Shown here: piece by piece, positions 7,696 to 16,550 of the stretch
How positions within the stretch are numbered: position 1 is the stretch's first letter
Layout: each line of letters begins with the position of its first letter
From: Flavobacteriales bacterium
GTDB taxonomy: Bacteria; Bacteroidota; Bacteroidia; Flavobacteriales_F; PHOS-HE28
Direction: 5' to 3'
NCBI GenBank assembly: GCA_016715895.1
Contig: JADJXH010000003.1
Location: 868,001 to 932,000 of the forward strand
Length of the DNA stretch: 64,000 nucleotides
Made by a program: the position numbers and the translations under genes
The notes under the pieces: model-generated
The model's input: only the letters and a program-made list of their open reading frames with translations
What the model was told of the DNA's origin: nothing
The model's database searches: none

Positions 7696-8907
7696 ATGGA
7701 CCACACCCGACGCTGGTACCGCATCGCCCTGGCCGACCTGCTGGTGGCCGCCCTGATCGGCTGCGTGCTGCGCGCCATCTACCTAGTGGAGATCCCCTTC
7801 GTGCGCTTCAAGCCGCTGCTGCACGCCCACTCGCATGTGGCGCTCCTGGGCTGGGTCTTCATCGGGCTGATGGTCTTCCTGCTGGATGATGCTCCGGATG
7901 CGCGGACGTTGCGCAGGCGGCGCGTGCTCCTCTGGTGCGTGCAGGCCACGGTGCTCGGCATGCTGTTCAGCTTTCCCGTGCAGGGCTACGGACCGGTCTC
8001 CATCACGGCCTCCGCGCTGCACATGATCATGAGCTACCTGCTTGTCCGGGAGGCCTGGACGGCCACGCTCGACTGGTCCGCGGCGGGGAGCCGCATGCTG
8101 GCGCGGCTGGCCCTGGGCGGCTTCGTGCTGTCCACCGTCGGGGTCTGGGCCATCGGCCCCCTGCTCGCGGCCGGGCTGTTCGGCACGGAGGCCTACTACT
8201 GGAGCATCCAGTTCTTCCTGCACTTCCAGTTCAACGGGTGGGCCTGGTTCGCCGCGCTGGCGCTGTGGTCGCGCTGGGCCGAGCAGCAGGGATCGCCCAC
8301 CCCGCTCGATCCCTTCACCGTGCGCCTGTGGGTGGTGTCCACCATGCTGAGCTTCGCCCTGGCCATCGCCTGGAGCGAGCGGCACTGGACCATCATCGCC
8401 GTCAACTCCGCGGCCGTGCTGTTGCAGCTGTGGGCCGGCTGGCGCACGGGCAATGCCATCCACCGGGCGCAGGCGCTGCTGATGGACCGCGCACCGCTGT
8501 GGGCCTGGCGCTGCGTCACCTACGCGCTCATCGTCATGGGCATCAAGGTGATGATGCAGGCCGCGGTGGCGTTCCCGCCGGTGGCCATCATGGCCTTCAC
8601 CATCCGCAACTACGTCATCGGCTTCATCCACCTCAACATGCTCGGGGCCATCACCCTGATGCTCTTCGCCATGGCCCTGCTGCGGGGCTGGTTCACCTCC
8701 ACGGCCGTGCCGGTGCGCATCGGGCTGTCGCTGTTCACCTCGGGGCTCGTGCTCACCGAAGCGTTGCTCTTCCTGCAGGGCACGCTGTTCTGGGCGGGCC
8801 TTGGCATGCTGCCCGGCTACCATGCCACGCTGCTCGGCTTCAGCCTGCTGCTCCCGGCGGGCATCGCGGTGTTGTTGGCGCACCGCGGCCCGCGCGCGCG
8901 GGCCTGA
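7696..8907 (+). CDS. polytopic membrane protein with conserved-type histidines, divergent to nos
   Basis: The 403-residue protein has about eleven or twelve membrane segments. Histidines sit inside or at the edge of several of them: LLHAHSHVALLGW (H43, H45, H47), ALHMIMSY, FFLHFQFNGW, FIHLNMLGAI and GYHATLLGF. This resembles the NnrS and haem-copper-oxidase-subunit-I superfamilies, whose histidines bind haem or copper, but I cannot place it in one of them. Transcription is divergent from the cytochrome c/nosZ operon across a 109-base gap with an operator-like palindrome. It may therefore be a NO- or N2O-related membrane protein. Confidence 0.7.
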   Translation: MDHTRRWYRIALADLLVAALIGCVLRAIYLVEIPFVRFKPLLHAHSHVALLGWVFIGLMVFLLDDAPDARTLRRRRVLLWCVQATVLGMLFSFPVQGYGPVSITASALHMIMSYLLVREAWTATLDWSAAGSRMLARLALGGFVLSTVGVWAIGPLLAAGLFGTEAYYWSIQFFLHFQFNGWAWFAALALWSRWAEQQGSPTPLDPFTVRLWVVSTMLSFALAIAWSERHWTIIAVNSAAVLLQLWAGWRTGNAIHRAQALLMDRAPLWAWRCVTYALIVMGIKVMMQAAVAFPPVAIMAFTIRNYVIGFIHLNMLGAITLMLFAMALLRGWFTSTAVPVRIGLSLFTSGLVLTEALLFLQGTLFWAGLGMLPGYHATLLGFSLLLPAGIAVLLAHRGPRARA

Positions 8908-8920
8908 GCACGCACGGGCC

Positions 8921-8928
8921 TACTTTTG
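8921..8928 (+). promoter_or_regulatory. -7 promoter element of cca
   Basis: TACTTTTG matches the Bacteroidota -7 consensus TAnnTTTG exactly and lies 14 bases before the ATG. This predicts an mRNA leader of only a few bases. Confidence 0.55.
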
Positions 8929-8942
8929 CCGCCCTTCGCGCC

Positions 8943-10412
8943 ATGGCCCACGCCCATTCCTTCACCGTGGACCCCGCCCGCCTCGATGGTGCGGTGGGCG
9001 AGCCGCTGTTCGCGGCGGTGGCGGCGGAGGCCGCCGCGCGGTCCATCCCCGCCTTCGCCATCGGCGGATACGTGCGCGACCGGCTCATCGGCAGGCCCTG
9101 CAAGGACATCGACTTCGTGGTGGAGGGCGATGGCATCGCCTTCGCGCAGCAGGTGGCGCGCCGGATCGGGGCGGGCGATGTGCATGTGTTCAGGAACTTC
9201 GGCACGGCCATGTTCATGTACGGCGAGCTCCAGGTGGAGTTCGTGGGCGCCCGGCGCGAGAGCTACCGACGCGACAGCCGCAAGCCCGAGGTGGAGCCCG
9301 GCACCATCAAGGACGATCAGGAGCGGCGCGACTTCACCATCAACGCGCTCGCCATCTCCTTGAACGCCGGCAGCATGGGTGCGCTCGTGGACCCCTTCGG
9401 CGGGCTGCTGCATCTGGACCAGGGGCTGATCCGCACCCCGCTCGACCCCGACATCACCTTCAGCGACGATCCATTGCGGATGCTGCGAGCCGTGCGCTTC
9501 GCCAACCAGCTGGGCTTCACCATCGACCCCGGGACCTTCGCGGCGATCGGGCGCAACGCGCAACGGCTGGAGATCATCAGCGCGGAGCGCATCCACACGG
9601 AGCTCAACAAGATCCTGGGCTGCGACAGGCCCAGCATCGGCTTCAACCTGATGCGCGACAGCGGGCTCCTGCAGCAGTTCTTCCCGGAGTTCGTGGCCCT
9701 CAGCGGCGCCGAGGAGAAGTACGGCATCGGCCACAAGGACAACTTCCACCACACCCTGCAGGTGCTGGACAACGTGTGCGCCGTGAGCGACGACCTGTGG
9801 CTGCGCTGGGGAGCGGTGCTGCACGACATCGCCAAACCCCTCACCAAGCGCTTCGTGCCCGGCCTGGGCTGGACCTTTCACGGCCACGAGGACAAGGGCG
9901 CGCGCATGGTGCCCAAGATCTTCCGCCGACTGAAGCTTCCTCTGGACGACAAGATGAAGTTCGTGCAGAAGCTCGTCGCGCTGCACCTGCGCCCGATCGC
10001 GCTCACCAAGGAGGAAGTGACCGACAGCGCGGTGCGCCGCCTGCTCTTCGACGCCGGTGACGACATCGACGCGCTGATGATCCTGTGCCGCGCCGACATC
10101 ACCAGCAAGAACGAACGGAAGAAGGAGCGCTACCTGCGCAACTACGAGCTGGTGATGCGCAAGCTGGCCGATGTGGAGGAGAAGGACCGAGTGCGCAACT
10201 TCCAGCCACCGGTCACCGGCGAGGACATCATGCGGGCCTTCGGGATCCCGCCCTGCAAGCTCATCGGTGACATCAAGACCGTGATCAAGGACGCGATCCT
10301 CGACGGCGTGATCGCCAACGACCGTGCACAGGCCTGGGCGTTGATGCTGGAGGAGGGACGCCGGCTCGGGCTCAGCGCCACCGCCGCGGCGACCGGACCT
10401 TCCGAGGACTAG
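8943..10412 (+). CDS. cca: CCA tRNA nucleotidyltransferase with HD domain
   Basis: The 489-residue protein has a class II nucleotidyltransferase head, with GGYVRDRLIGRPCKDIDFVVEG around residues 37-58 (the DxD metal site is DID) and RRDFTINALAI. RNA-binding helices follow, then a C-terminal HD hydrolase domain (GAVLHDIAKP, HEDKGARM). Such enzymes add or repair the 3' CCA of tRNA. A poly(A) polymerase role cannot be excluded by sequence alone. The start follows a -7 box by 14 bases. Its stop overlaps the convergent hydrolase gene by 4 bases. Confidence 0.92.
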   Translation: MAHAHSFTVDPARLDGAVGEPLFAAVAAEAAARSIPAFAIGGYVRDRLIGRPCKDIDFVVEGDGIAFAQQVARRIGAGDVHVFRNFGTAMFMYGELQVEFVGARRESYRRDSRKPEVEPGTIKDDQERRDFTINALAISLNAGSMGALVDPFGGLLHLDQGLIRTPLDPDITFSDDPLRMLRAVRFANQLGFTIDPGTFAAIGRNAQRLEIISAERIHTELNKILGCDRPSIGFNLMRDSGLLQQFFPEFVALSGAEEKYGIGHKDNFHHTLQVLDNVCAVSDDLWLRWGAVLHDIAKPLTKRFVPGLGWTFHGHEDKGARMVPKIFRRLKLPLDDKMKFVQKLVALHLRPIALTKEEVTDSAVRRLLFDAGDDIDALMILCRADITSKNERKKERYLRNYELVMRKLADVEEKDRVRNFQPPVTGEDIMRAFGIPPCKLIGDIKTVIKDAILDGVIANDRAQAWALMLEEGRRLGLSATAAATGPSED

Positions 10413-12058
10413 GGAAGCTGCTCGTTGCGCACCGCCGTGGGCACCGCACCGCCGATGGATTGAAGCAGCCGGTCGCGGTCGTTGGCTGCGCCCGCATACC
10501 GCACGAGCCCGTCCAGGGTGGCATCCTCGGGCCAGTAGCCGGCGACGGTCGCGGTGGGCACCACGCCACCTATGCGCACCAGCATCGCATCCCTGTCATT
10601 CTGTGCACCGGTATACCTCAATTGCGTATCGCGCACGGCGTTCCCGCACCACAACAGGGCCTTCCCATCGCGCAGCCGGCGGGCGTCCGCACCGAAGGCG
10701 GCAAGCTGCGGATCGGAGAGGTCCACGGGAACCGGTTCCCGGGTCAGGGCGATGCCGGTGGCCATGCATGCGCCGAGGTGGTTGCGATGGCGCACAGCGA
10801 TGCGGTAGCCGCCCGGTGCGGCGGCGAACGCGGGTGTGCCACCGTCCGGCGCCACGACGTCGCCATCCCGTTGCACCAGACCGTTCGCCGTGGCCAGCAC
10901 CGTGCTCCCGGTGGCCGCATCACGCAGCTCCAGGAAGACCCAGTCCACCACCGCGTCGGGTCCGACCACGGCGAGGAGCGCCGGGTCGAGGGACTGCCCC
11001 GCACCACCGCCCACATGCACGAAACCTGCGGCCGAGTTCGGTTCCACCGCTGGGATCAGGCCCTGCGCGCGGAGGGCATCGTCCATCAGGTCGGTCACCT
11101 CGTCGTACGGTCCATCGAGCAGCGCACGCACCTGGGCCCGCACCGCGATCGGGGGGCAGTCCGTGAAGACGCTCTGCGCGGTGATCCGGGGCGACAGCGC
11201 GAGCGAGTCGGCGAACGCGTCACCGGCCGCGGGATCATCCTTCAGGTAGCGCTTCAACCAGAGCAGGGCCAGGTCCTGGGCGGCGTCCTGCTGCTGGGCC
11301 CGCGTAAGGCTGCCCGGTCCGCCGCACGTGGTCTCGCCGAAGCTGCAGTTGAAGTTGCTGTTGGCGAAGAAGCAATGTCCACCGCCGGTGATGCTCACGT
11401 AGGCCTTGCAGGCCGAGGCGCTGGCCGTGTACATGGGCAGCTGGTTCGAGGATGGCGGGGTCACACAGTCCTCGCTGCCGGCGAATACCAGGGTGGGCAC
11501 GGTGACCGCACCCGCCGCGGCGATGGCGGAGGGGTTGGTCTCCGCCGGAGCGAAGTTCACCACCGTGGTCACCACGCTGGAGCCGGAGGCGCCCAGGAAC
11601 GATGCCCCGCCACCCATGCTGTGGCCCAGGAGGGCCGAGGTCGGGAACACCCGGCCGAAAAAGGGTGAACCGGGATCGTCATCGAGCTGCTGCATCGCAC
11701 CGATCACGAAGGCCAGGTCGAGCCCGAAGTTGCCATGGCTGGGCAGGAACCCTCCTTCGGTGGTGGGCAGCACCAGGATGAAGCCCTCCGGCACGAAGGC
11801 ATCGCGGAAGTTGCCATAGGCGCCCACGGTCATCACGAAGCCATGGCCGAAGGCCAGCACCGGGAAGCGGCCCGCGGCAACGGGCGTGTTGGCCCCTGCC
11901 GCGGTGGCCGGGTAGTACACATCGCATGGGATCTGGCGCCCCCCGCGTGTGGGATCGGTGAAGGTGAGTGAGCGCGAGCCGATGGCGAAGGGCTGGGCGA
12001 CCAGCAGCGCCGGCAGCAGCAGCGCGAGGGTCGGGAGCAGGCGAAGCAGGTGGTGCAT
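10409..12058 (-). CDS. secreted alpha/beta hydrolase with PETase/cutinase-type motif and C-terminal NDRD repeats
   Basis: The 549-residue protein starts with a signal peptide ending LLVAQ (about residue 22). The hydrolase domain has nucleophile elbow GHSMGGG (S147), acid D197 in VPTLVFAGSEDCVTPP and base H228 in GGGHCFF. This order and spacing are like polyester hydrolases/cutinases (dienelactone-hydrolase-related). Cysteines 227-246 region suggest disulfides. The last 70 residues hold two copies of RY-G-NDRD---IGG-VPTA (481-507, 520-549) joined by a DATLDG loop that looks dockerin/EF-hand-like. No ordinary T9SS type A domain is present. The substrate is unknown; chlorophyllase or PAF-acetylhydrolase relatives are alternatives. 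Confidence 0.8.
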   Translation of the reverse strand: MHHLLRLLPTLALLLPALLVAQPFAIGSRSLTFTDPTRGGRQIPCDVYYPATAAGANTPVAAGRFPVLAFGHGFVMTVGAYGNFRDAFVPEGFILVLPTTEGGFLPSHGNFGLDLAFVIGAMQQLDDDPGSPFFGRVFPTSALLGHSMGGGASFLGASGSSVVTTVVNFAPAETNPSAIAAAGAVTVPTLVFAGSEDCVTPPSSNQLPMYTASASACKAYVSITGGGHCFFANSNFNCSFGETTCGGPGSLTRAQQQDAAQDLALLWLKRYLKDDPAAGDAFADSLALSPRITAQSVFTDCPPIAVRAQVRALLDGPYDEVTDLMDDALRAQGLIPAVEPNSAAGFVHVGGGAGQSLDPALLAVVGPDAVVDWVFLELRDAATGSTVLATANGLVQRDGDVVAPDGGTPAFAAAPGGYRIAVRHRNHLGACMATGIALTREPVPVDLSDPQLAAFGADARRLRDGKALLWCGNAVRDTQLRYTGAQNDRDAMLVRIGGVVPTATVAGYWPEDATLDGLVRYAGAANDRDRLLQSIGGAVPTAVRNEQLP

Positions 12059-12146
12059 GGGACGGATGGAACTGCAACTTATGGCGAACAGCGGCGGCCT
12101 GTCCACGGTTCGCGCAATGCGGTAGCTTCGTCGCTTCATTCCCGCC

Positions 12147-12737
12147 ATGCGCATCTACCGTTTCCGCGTGCTACTCGACGATGCCAGCGAGGCCTTTCGC
12201 GACATCGAGATCGGCAGCGAGCAGGACTTCCGGCAGCTCCATGAGGCCATCAAGCAGGCCTTCGGGTTCACCGGAAGTGAGATGGCGTGCTTCTATGTGA
12301 GCGACGAGGAATGGAACAAGGGGGCCGAGATCCCGCTGGCCGACCTGGGCTTCGCCGAGGAGGGAACACCGCCGCCGGCCCTGATGGACCAGGTGACCAT
12401 CAGCGACCACATGCGCAGCACCCGCCAGCGCTTCCTCTACGTGTACGACTTCCTGCACATGTGGGTCTTCATGGTGGAGCTGATCGGCGCCCATGCCCCG
12501 GAGAAGGGTGCTGAGTACCCGCGTGTGGTGCTGAGCTTCGGCACGCCACCGGCGGAGAACAGCCGCATGGACGCAGCGCTGCTGCCCCCCGAGGAGGACG
12601 ACAGCTATGCGGAGGACACCGCCGAGGTGTACGACCCGGACGAGGACATGGGCTTCGTGGACGATGAGGACCTGGGCCCTGGCGGCGAGGACGATGGGCT
12701 GAGCGGACACGAGCCGCTGCCCGACGAATACCACTGA
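12147..12737 (+). CDS. plasmid pRiA4b ORF-3-like family protein
   Basis: The 196-residue protein matches the pRiA4b ORF-3 domain: MRIYRFRVLLDD at the N-terminus, FRQLHEAIKQAFGF, and TISDHMRSTRQRFLYVYDFLHMWVFMVELI. A strongly acidic tail follows (residues about 146-196, rich in D and E). The family's biochemical role is unknown. Its TGA overlaps the miaA ATG (TGATG), so the two are translationally coupled. Confidence 0.85.
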   Translation: MRIYRFRVLLDDASEAFRDIEIGSEQDFRQLHEAIKQAFGFTGSEMACFYVSDEEWNKGAEIPLADLGFAEEGTPPPALMDQVTISDHMRSTRQRFLYVYDFLHMWVFMVELIGAHAPEKGAEYPRVVLSFGTPPAENSRMDAALLPPEEDDSYAEDTAEVYDPDEDMGFVDDEDLGPGGEDDGLSGHEPLPDEYH

Positions 12738-13642
12738 TGGTCCGGCGAACGCTCGTCGTGGTGGGCGGGCCCACGGCCTCGGGCAAGACGGCGCTGGCCG
12801 CCCGGCTCGCCGCGCACCTGGGCACCGAGGTGATCAGCGCGGACGCCCGGCAGTTCTATCGGGCGATGCGCATCGGCACGGCGCGGCCCACCGGAGCGGA
12901 GCTGATGGGCGTGCCGCATCACTTCCTGGGGCACCTTGAACTGGAGACCACCTGGAGCGCCGGCCACTTCGCGAGGGCCGCGGAGCCCGTGCTGCAGCGC
13001 ATCCTGGGGGAGCATGGCCGCGCGGTGCTCGTGGGCGGCAGCGGCCTTTACATCGACGCGGTGGTCACAGGGCTCGATCCGCTTCCCGAGGCCGACGAAG
13101 CGCTGCGGAGCCGGTTGCGCGAACGGCTGCAACATGAAGGCTTGGCGGCGCTGGTGCAACATCTCGGGCGGCTCGACGCGGCCACCGCGGCACGCATCGA
13201 CACGCGGAACCCGCAGCGCGTGCTCCGCGCCCTGGAGGTGTGCCTGGTGACCGGCCGTCCCTACAGCGCGCAGCGCCGCGCACCCCTACAGCGCACCGAC
13301 ATGGACATCGTGCGCGTGGCGCTTCACCCGGCGCGCCCGGTGCTCTATGCCCGCATCAACACCCGGGTGGACGCCATGATGGCCGCGGGACTGATGGACG
13401 AAGCGCGGGCCCTGCTCCCGCACCGGCACCTCAACGCCCTGAACACCGTGGGCTACAAGGAACTGTTCCAGCATCTGGACGGGGCGATCCCCCGCGAACG
13501 GGCCGTGGAGCTCATCAAGCAGCACACGCGCAACTACGCCAAGCGCCAGCTCACCTGGCTGCGCCGCGAGCCCCGTTGGCATCGCGTGGACCCCGGGGAT
13601 GGCAGCGACGCGCTGGAACAGGTCCTGCGGCTCCTCCCCTGA
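12737..13642 (+). CDS. miaA: tRNA dimethylallyltransferase
   Basis: The 301-residue enzyme transfers a dimethylallyl group to N6 of A37 in tRNAs reading UNN codons. Visible motifs are the P-loop GGPTASGKTALA (residues 10-21), ISADARQFYRAMRIGTARP, GGSGLYIDAV, the tRNA-contact segment NTVGYKELF and the C-terminal QHTRNYAKRQLTWLRRE. Length is normal for the family. It overlaps the preceding gene by one base. Confidence 0.96.
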   Translation: MVRRTLVVVGGPTASGKTALAARLAAHLGTEVISADARQFYRAMRIGTARPTGAELMGVPHHFLGHLELETTWSAGHFARAAEPVLQRILGEHGRAVLVGGSGLYIDAVVTGLDPLPEADEALRSRLRERLQHEGLAALVQHLGRLDAATAARIDTRNPQRVLRALEVCLVTGRPYSAQRRAPLQRTDMDIVRVALHPARPVLYARINTRVDAMMAAGLMDEARALLPHRHLNALNTVGYKELFQHLDGAIPRERAVELIKQHTRNYAKRQLTWLRREPRWHRVDPGDGSDALEQVLRLLP

Positions 13643-13673
13643 TCATGGTATGGGGCCCGGCACCTGCCGGACC

Positions 13674-13681
13674 TAGTTTTG
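13674..13681 (+). promoter_or_regulatory. -7 promoter element of the iron ABC transporter genes
   Basis: TAGTTTTG matches TAnnTTTG and lies 18 bases before the ATG at 13700. It argues for that start rather than the TTG at 13679, which lies inside the promoter. Confidence 0.5.
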
Positions 13682-13699
13682 GCGCCCATCTCCGCATCG

Positions 13700-14755
13700 A
13701 TGCCGAAGCACATGTCCGTCCTGCTGAACAGTTGGCCCATCCTCCTCCTGCTGCTTCCGCTCGTGCGTTGCTCCGATGGAGGATCCACCGGGAACGAGGC
13801 CTCGCGCCAAGTGAACGTGTACAGCCACAGGCACTACGACACGGACAAGGCCCTGTTCGACGCCTTCACCCGGGCCACCGGCATCGAGGTGAACCTGGTG
13901 CTGGCCGATGACAACGAGGTGCTGGCACGGCTGGAGCGCGAGGGCGAGCGCAGCCCGTGCGACCTGCTGATCACCAGTGACGCGGGGCGGCTGGGGCAGG
14001 CCCGGATGCGCGGCCTCCTGCGTCCGGTGCGCTCCGCGCTCCTCGACAGTGTGGTGCCGGCGGCGCTGCGCGATCCCGAAGGGCATTGGTACGGGCTGAC
14101 GATGCGGGCGCGCGTGCTGGCCTACAACAGGAACAAGGTGCGTGCGGAGGAACTGCCCACCTACCAGGCGCTGACGGCCCCGCAGTGGAAGGGGCGGCTG
14201 CTGGCCCGCTCGTCGGAGAACCTGTACAACCAGAGCCTGATGGCGGCCTTCGTGGCCCACTACGGCCCGGACAGCGCGCAGGCGTGGGCCCGCGGCGTGG
14301 CGGCCAACTTCGCCCGCGATCCGAAGGGGGGTGACACCGACCAGCTGCTGGCGTTGGCCGAGGGCATCGGCGATGTGGCCCTTGCCAACAGCTACTACAT
14401 CGGCAAGCTGATGAGCGGCGACGAGCCGGAACGGGCCAGGGCCCGCGAAGTGATCGCCGTGGCCCTGCCGACGATGGGCGGTTCGGGCACCCACGTGAAC
14501 GTGAGCGGTGCCGGTGTGGCCAGGCACGCACGGCACGAGGCCGAGGCCATCGCCCTGCTGGAGTTCCTGTTGGGTGCCGAAGCCCAGCGCGCCTTCGCCG
14601 AGGGCAACAAGGAGTATCCCGTGCGCCGCGGTGTGGCGGTGGACCCGGTGCTGGAGTCCTTCGGCACGCTCACCCCCGACACGCTCGATCTGGCGCAGTT
14701 GGGCCTGAACAACGCCACGGCCGTGAAGCTGCTGCAGGCCGCCGGCTGGCGCTGA
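13700..14755 (+). CDS. iron(III) ABC transporter substrate-binding lipoprotein (FutA/FbpA family)
   Basis: The 351-residue protein has a lipoprotein signal (LPLVRC). It begins with the FutA-like NVYSHRHYDTDKALFDAFTRATGIEV. The paired tyrosines that bind ferric iron appear in ANSYYIGKLM, and GGDTDQLLALAEG is conserved. It captures Fe(III) in the periplasm and hands it to the permease encoded 3 bases downstream. A TTG at 13679 would also keep the frame but lies in the promoter. Confidence 0.9.
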   Translation: MPKHMSVLLNSWPILLLLLPLVRCSDGGSTGNEASRQVNVYSHRHYDTDKALFDAFTRATGIEVNLVLADDNEVLARLEREGERSPCDLLITSDAGRLGQARMRGLLRPVRSALLDSVVPAALRDPEGHWYGLTMRARVLAYNRNKVRAEELPTYQALTAPQWKGRLLARSSENLYNQSLMAAFVAHYGPDSAQAWARGVAANFARDPKGGDTDQLLALAEGIGDVALANSYYIGKLMSGDEPERARAREVIAVALPTMGGSGTHVNVSGAGVARHARHEAEAIALLEFLLGAEAQRAFAEGNKEYPVRRGVAVDPVLESFGTLTPDTLDLAQLGLNNATAVKLLQAAGWR

Positions 14756-14758
14756 GCC

Positions 14759-16348
14759 ATGGCCACCCGTCGGAGCTTGGGCGCACGCGGCATCGCACCT
14801 GGTGCGGCCGTGCTGCTCGCCCTGCCGGTGCTGGCTCCGTTGCTGGTCGTGCTCACCGCGCCCTGGCACGCCAGGGCCGTGGAGTGGCCCCATGTGTGGC
14901 GCACGATCATCCCCGCGCATACCAGCGAGACCCTGCTCCTCCTGGGCGGCACGGTGTTCCTGGCCACGGCACTGGGCACCGGCTGCGCCTGGCTGGTGGC
15001 CGCCTTCGACTTCCCGGGGCGGCGGATCTTCCGATGGGCCCTGGTGCTGCCGCTGACCGTGCCCACCTACATCGGTGCGATCACCTACGCCGCCCTGCTG
15101 GGCCCCACCGGCAGCATCAGCCTCCAGGTGCATGCCGCCACCGGTTGGCGTCCCGACATCGTCGATCTGCCCGGGCTGTGCGTCGTGCTCGGCCTGGTGC
15201 TCTACCCCTATGTCTACCTCCCGGCCCGTGCGGTGTTCTCCGGCGGCCTGCGCGATGCGCTGGACGCCGCACGGCTGCTGGGCGCGCGCGGGGTTCGACG
15301 GTTCCGCGCCGTGGCGCTGCCCCTGGCACGACCGGCCATCGCCGGCGGCGCGCTGCTGGTGGCCATGGAGACGCTGAACGACTACGGTGCGGTGAAGTTC
15401 TACGGCATCCGCACCCTGACCACGGCCATTTTCCAGAGCTGGGGCGGACTCTACGACCTGGGCAGCGCGCTGCGGATCGGCGGGCTGCTGCTGGGGCTGG
15501 TGGCCCTGCTGCTGCTGCTGGAGCGCCGCAGCCGCCGCCATCGGAGACAGGCCACCGAAGACCCCGCGCTTCAGCGCACGCCCCTCCGCGGCGCACGGGG
15601 CAGCGCGGCCGCCACCGCCTGTGGACTGGTGCTCGGGCTCGGCTTCGTGCTGCCTGCGGTCAAGCTGCTGGGCGATGCGTGGTCCGTGCTTCCCCGCTGG
15701 GAGGCCGCCACCGACCTGCTGGCCCTGGGCCGCACCGTGGGCGTGGCCGGTGCGGCGGCGGCCGCCACCCTGCTGCTGGCCCTGCTGCTGAGCTTCGCCT
15801 GGCGCCATGGCCGCGGTCCCTGGGTGCAGGCGCTGGTGCAGGCCTCCGGGCTGGGCTACGCCATCCCCGGCGCGGTGATCGCCGTGGGCGTGATGACCGC
15901 GGCCGGCGGGTTGGACCGGGCGCTGGGGCTGCCGTTCACCCTGATCGGCAGCATCGGTGTCCTGGTCTACGCGTTCGCCGTGCGCTTCCTGGCCGTGGCC
16001 CTTCACCCCGTGCAGGGCGGCCTGGCCCGTCAATCCATCGCACAGGACGAAGCGGCGCGGATGCTGGGCGCCTCCCCCGTGCGCACCTACCTGCGCATCA
16101 ACCTCCCCGCCCTGCGGCCGGTGATGCTCGCCGCGCTCGTGCTGGTGGCCATCGACGTCATCAAGGAACTGCCGCTCACGCTCATCCTGCGCCCCTTCGA
16201 CTTCGACACCTTGAGCACCCGCGTGTTCGAACAGGCGCGCATCGAAGCGATGGAGGCCGCGGCGCCTCCGGCCCTGCTCATCGTGCTCTGCGGGTTGGTG
16301 CCCGTGCTGGTGCTGGACCGCCTGGCGGAACGACGGGCGCAGGCTTGA
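14759..16348 (+). CDS. iron(III) ABC transporter permease (FbpB/FutB family)
   Basis: The 529-residue protein has about twelve membrane segments in two homologous halves, each with an EAA coupling loop: DAARLLGARGVRRFRAVALPLARP and DEAARMLGASPVRTYLRINLPALRP. This fused architecture is typical of FbpB. It starts 3 bases after the binding-protein stop. No ATPase gene follows; the next gene is convergent and its stop abuts this one. The FbpC partner must therefore be encoded elsewhere or be shared. Confidence 0.9.
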   Translation: MATRRSLGARGIAPGAAVLLALPVLAPLLVVLTAPWHARAVEWPHVWRTIIPAHTSETLLLLGGTVFLATALGTGCAWLVAAFDFPGRRIFRWALVLPLTVPTYIGAITYAALLGPTGSISLQVHAATGWRPDIVDLPGLCVVLGLVLYPYVYLPARAVFSGGLRDALDAARLLGARGVRRFRAVALPLARPAIAGGALLVAMETLNDYGAVKFYGIRTLTTAIFQSWGGLYDLGSALRIGGLLLGLVALLLLLERRSRRHRRQATEDPALQRTPLRGARGSAAATACGLVLGLGFVLPAVKLLGDAWSVLPRWEAATDLLALGRTVGVAGAAAAATLLLALLLSFAWRHGRGPWVQALVQASGLGYAIPGAVIAVGVMTAAGGLDRALGLPFTLIGSIGVLVYAFAVRFLAVALHPVQGGLARQSIAQDEAARMLGASPVRTYLRINLPALRPVMLAALVLVAIDVIKELPLTLILRPFDFDTLSTRVFEQARIEAMEAAAPPALLIVLCGLVPVLVLDRLAERRAQA

Positions 16349-16510
16349 TCACCGCGTGCACGCCCGCACCACCATCACCAGCAGGCAGCCCAGGAAGAGC
16401 AGGATGCTGATGCGGTTGATGCCGTGCATGAAGCGCAGGTTCAGGTTGCCCTCGCTGCGCCCGAACAGCGTGGCCGGGTTGAGGTAGTAGGCGATGCGCT
16501 TCCAGAACAT
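16349..16510 (-). CDS. small membrane protein, DUF6728-like
   Basis: The 53-residue protein is MFWKRIAYYLNPATLFGR... with FMHGINRISILLFLGCLLVMVVRACTR, one membrane segment and an amphipathic N-terminus. The YYLNP...FMHGxNRISIL pattern is that of a small Bacteroidota family I recall as DUF6728. Function is unknown. The start at 16510 is chosen because it begins the conserved segment. The stop abuts that of the permease. Confidence 0.7.
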   Translation of the reverse strand: MFWKRIAYYLNPATLFGRSEGNLNLRFMHGINRISILLFLGCLLVMVVRACTR

Positions 16511-16550
16511 GGCGTGAAGGTAGGTGCTGGAGCAACGGACGAAGGACCCC

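Noticed and set aside
7935..8942. Upstream extension of the cca frame
   Set aside because: It overlaps the membrane-protein gene in another frame and lies before the cca promoter box; the conserved protein starts at 8943.
13673..16033. A 786-codon open frame antisense to the iron transporter genes
   Set aside because: Same shadow composition; the sense strand encodes recognisable FutA and FbpB proteins.
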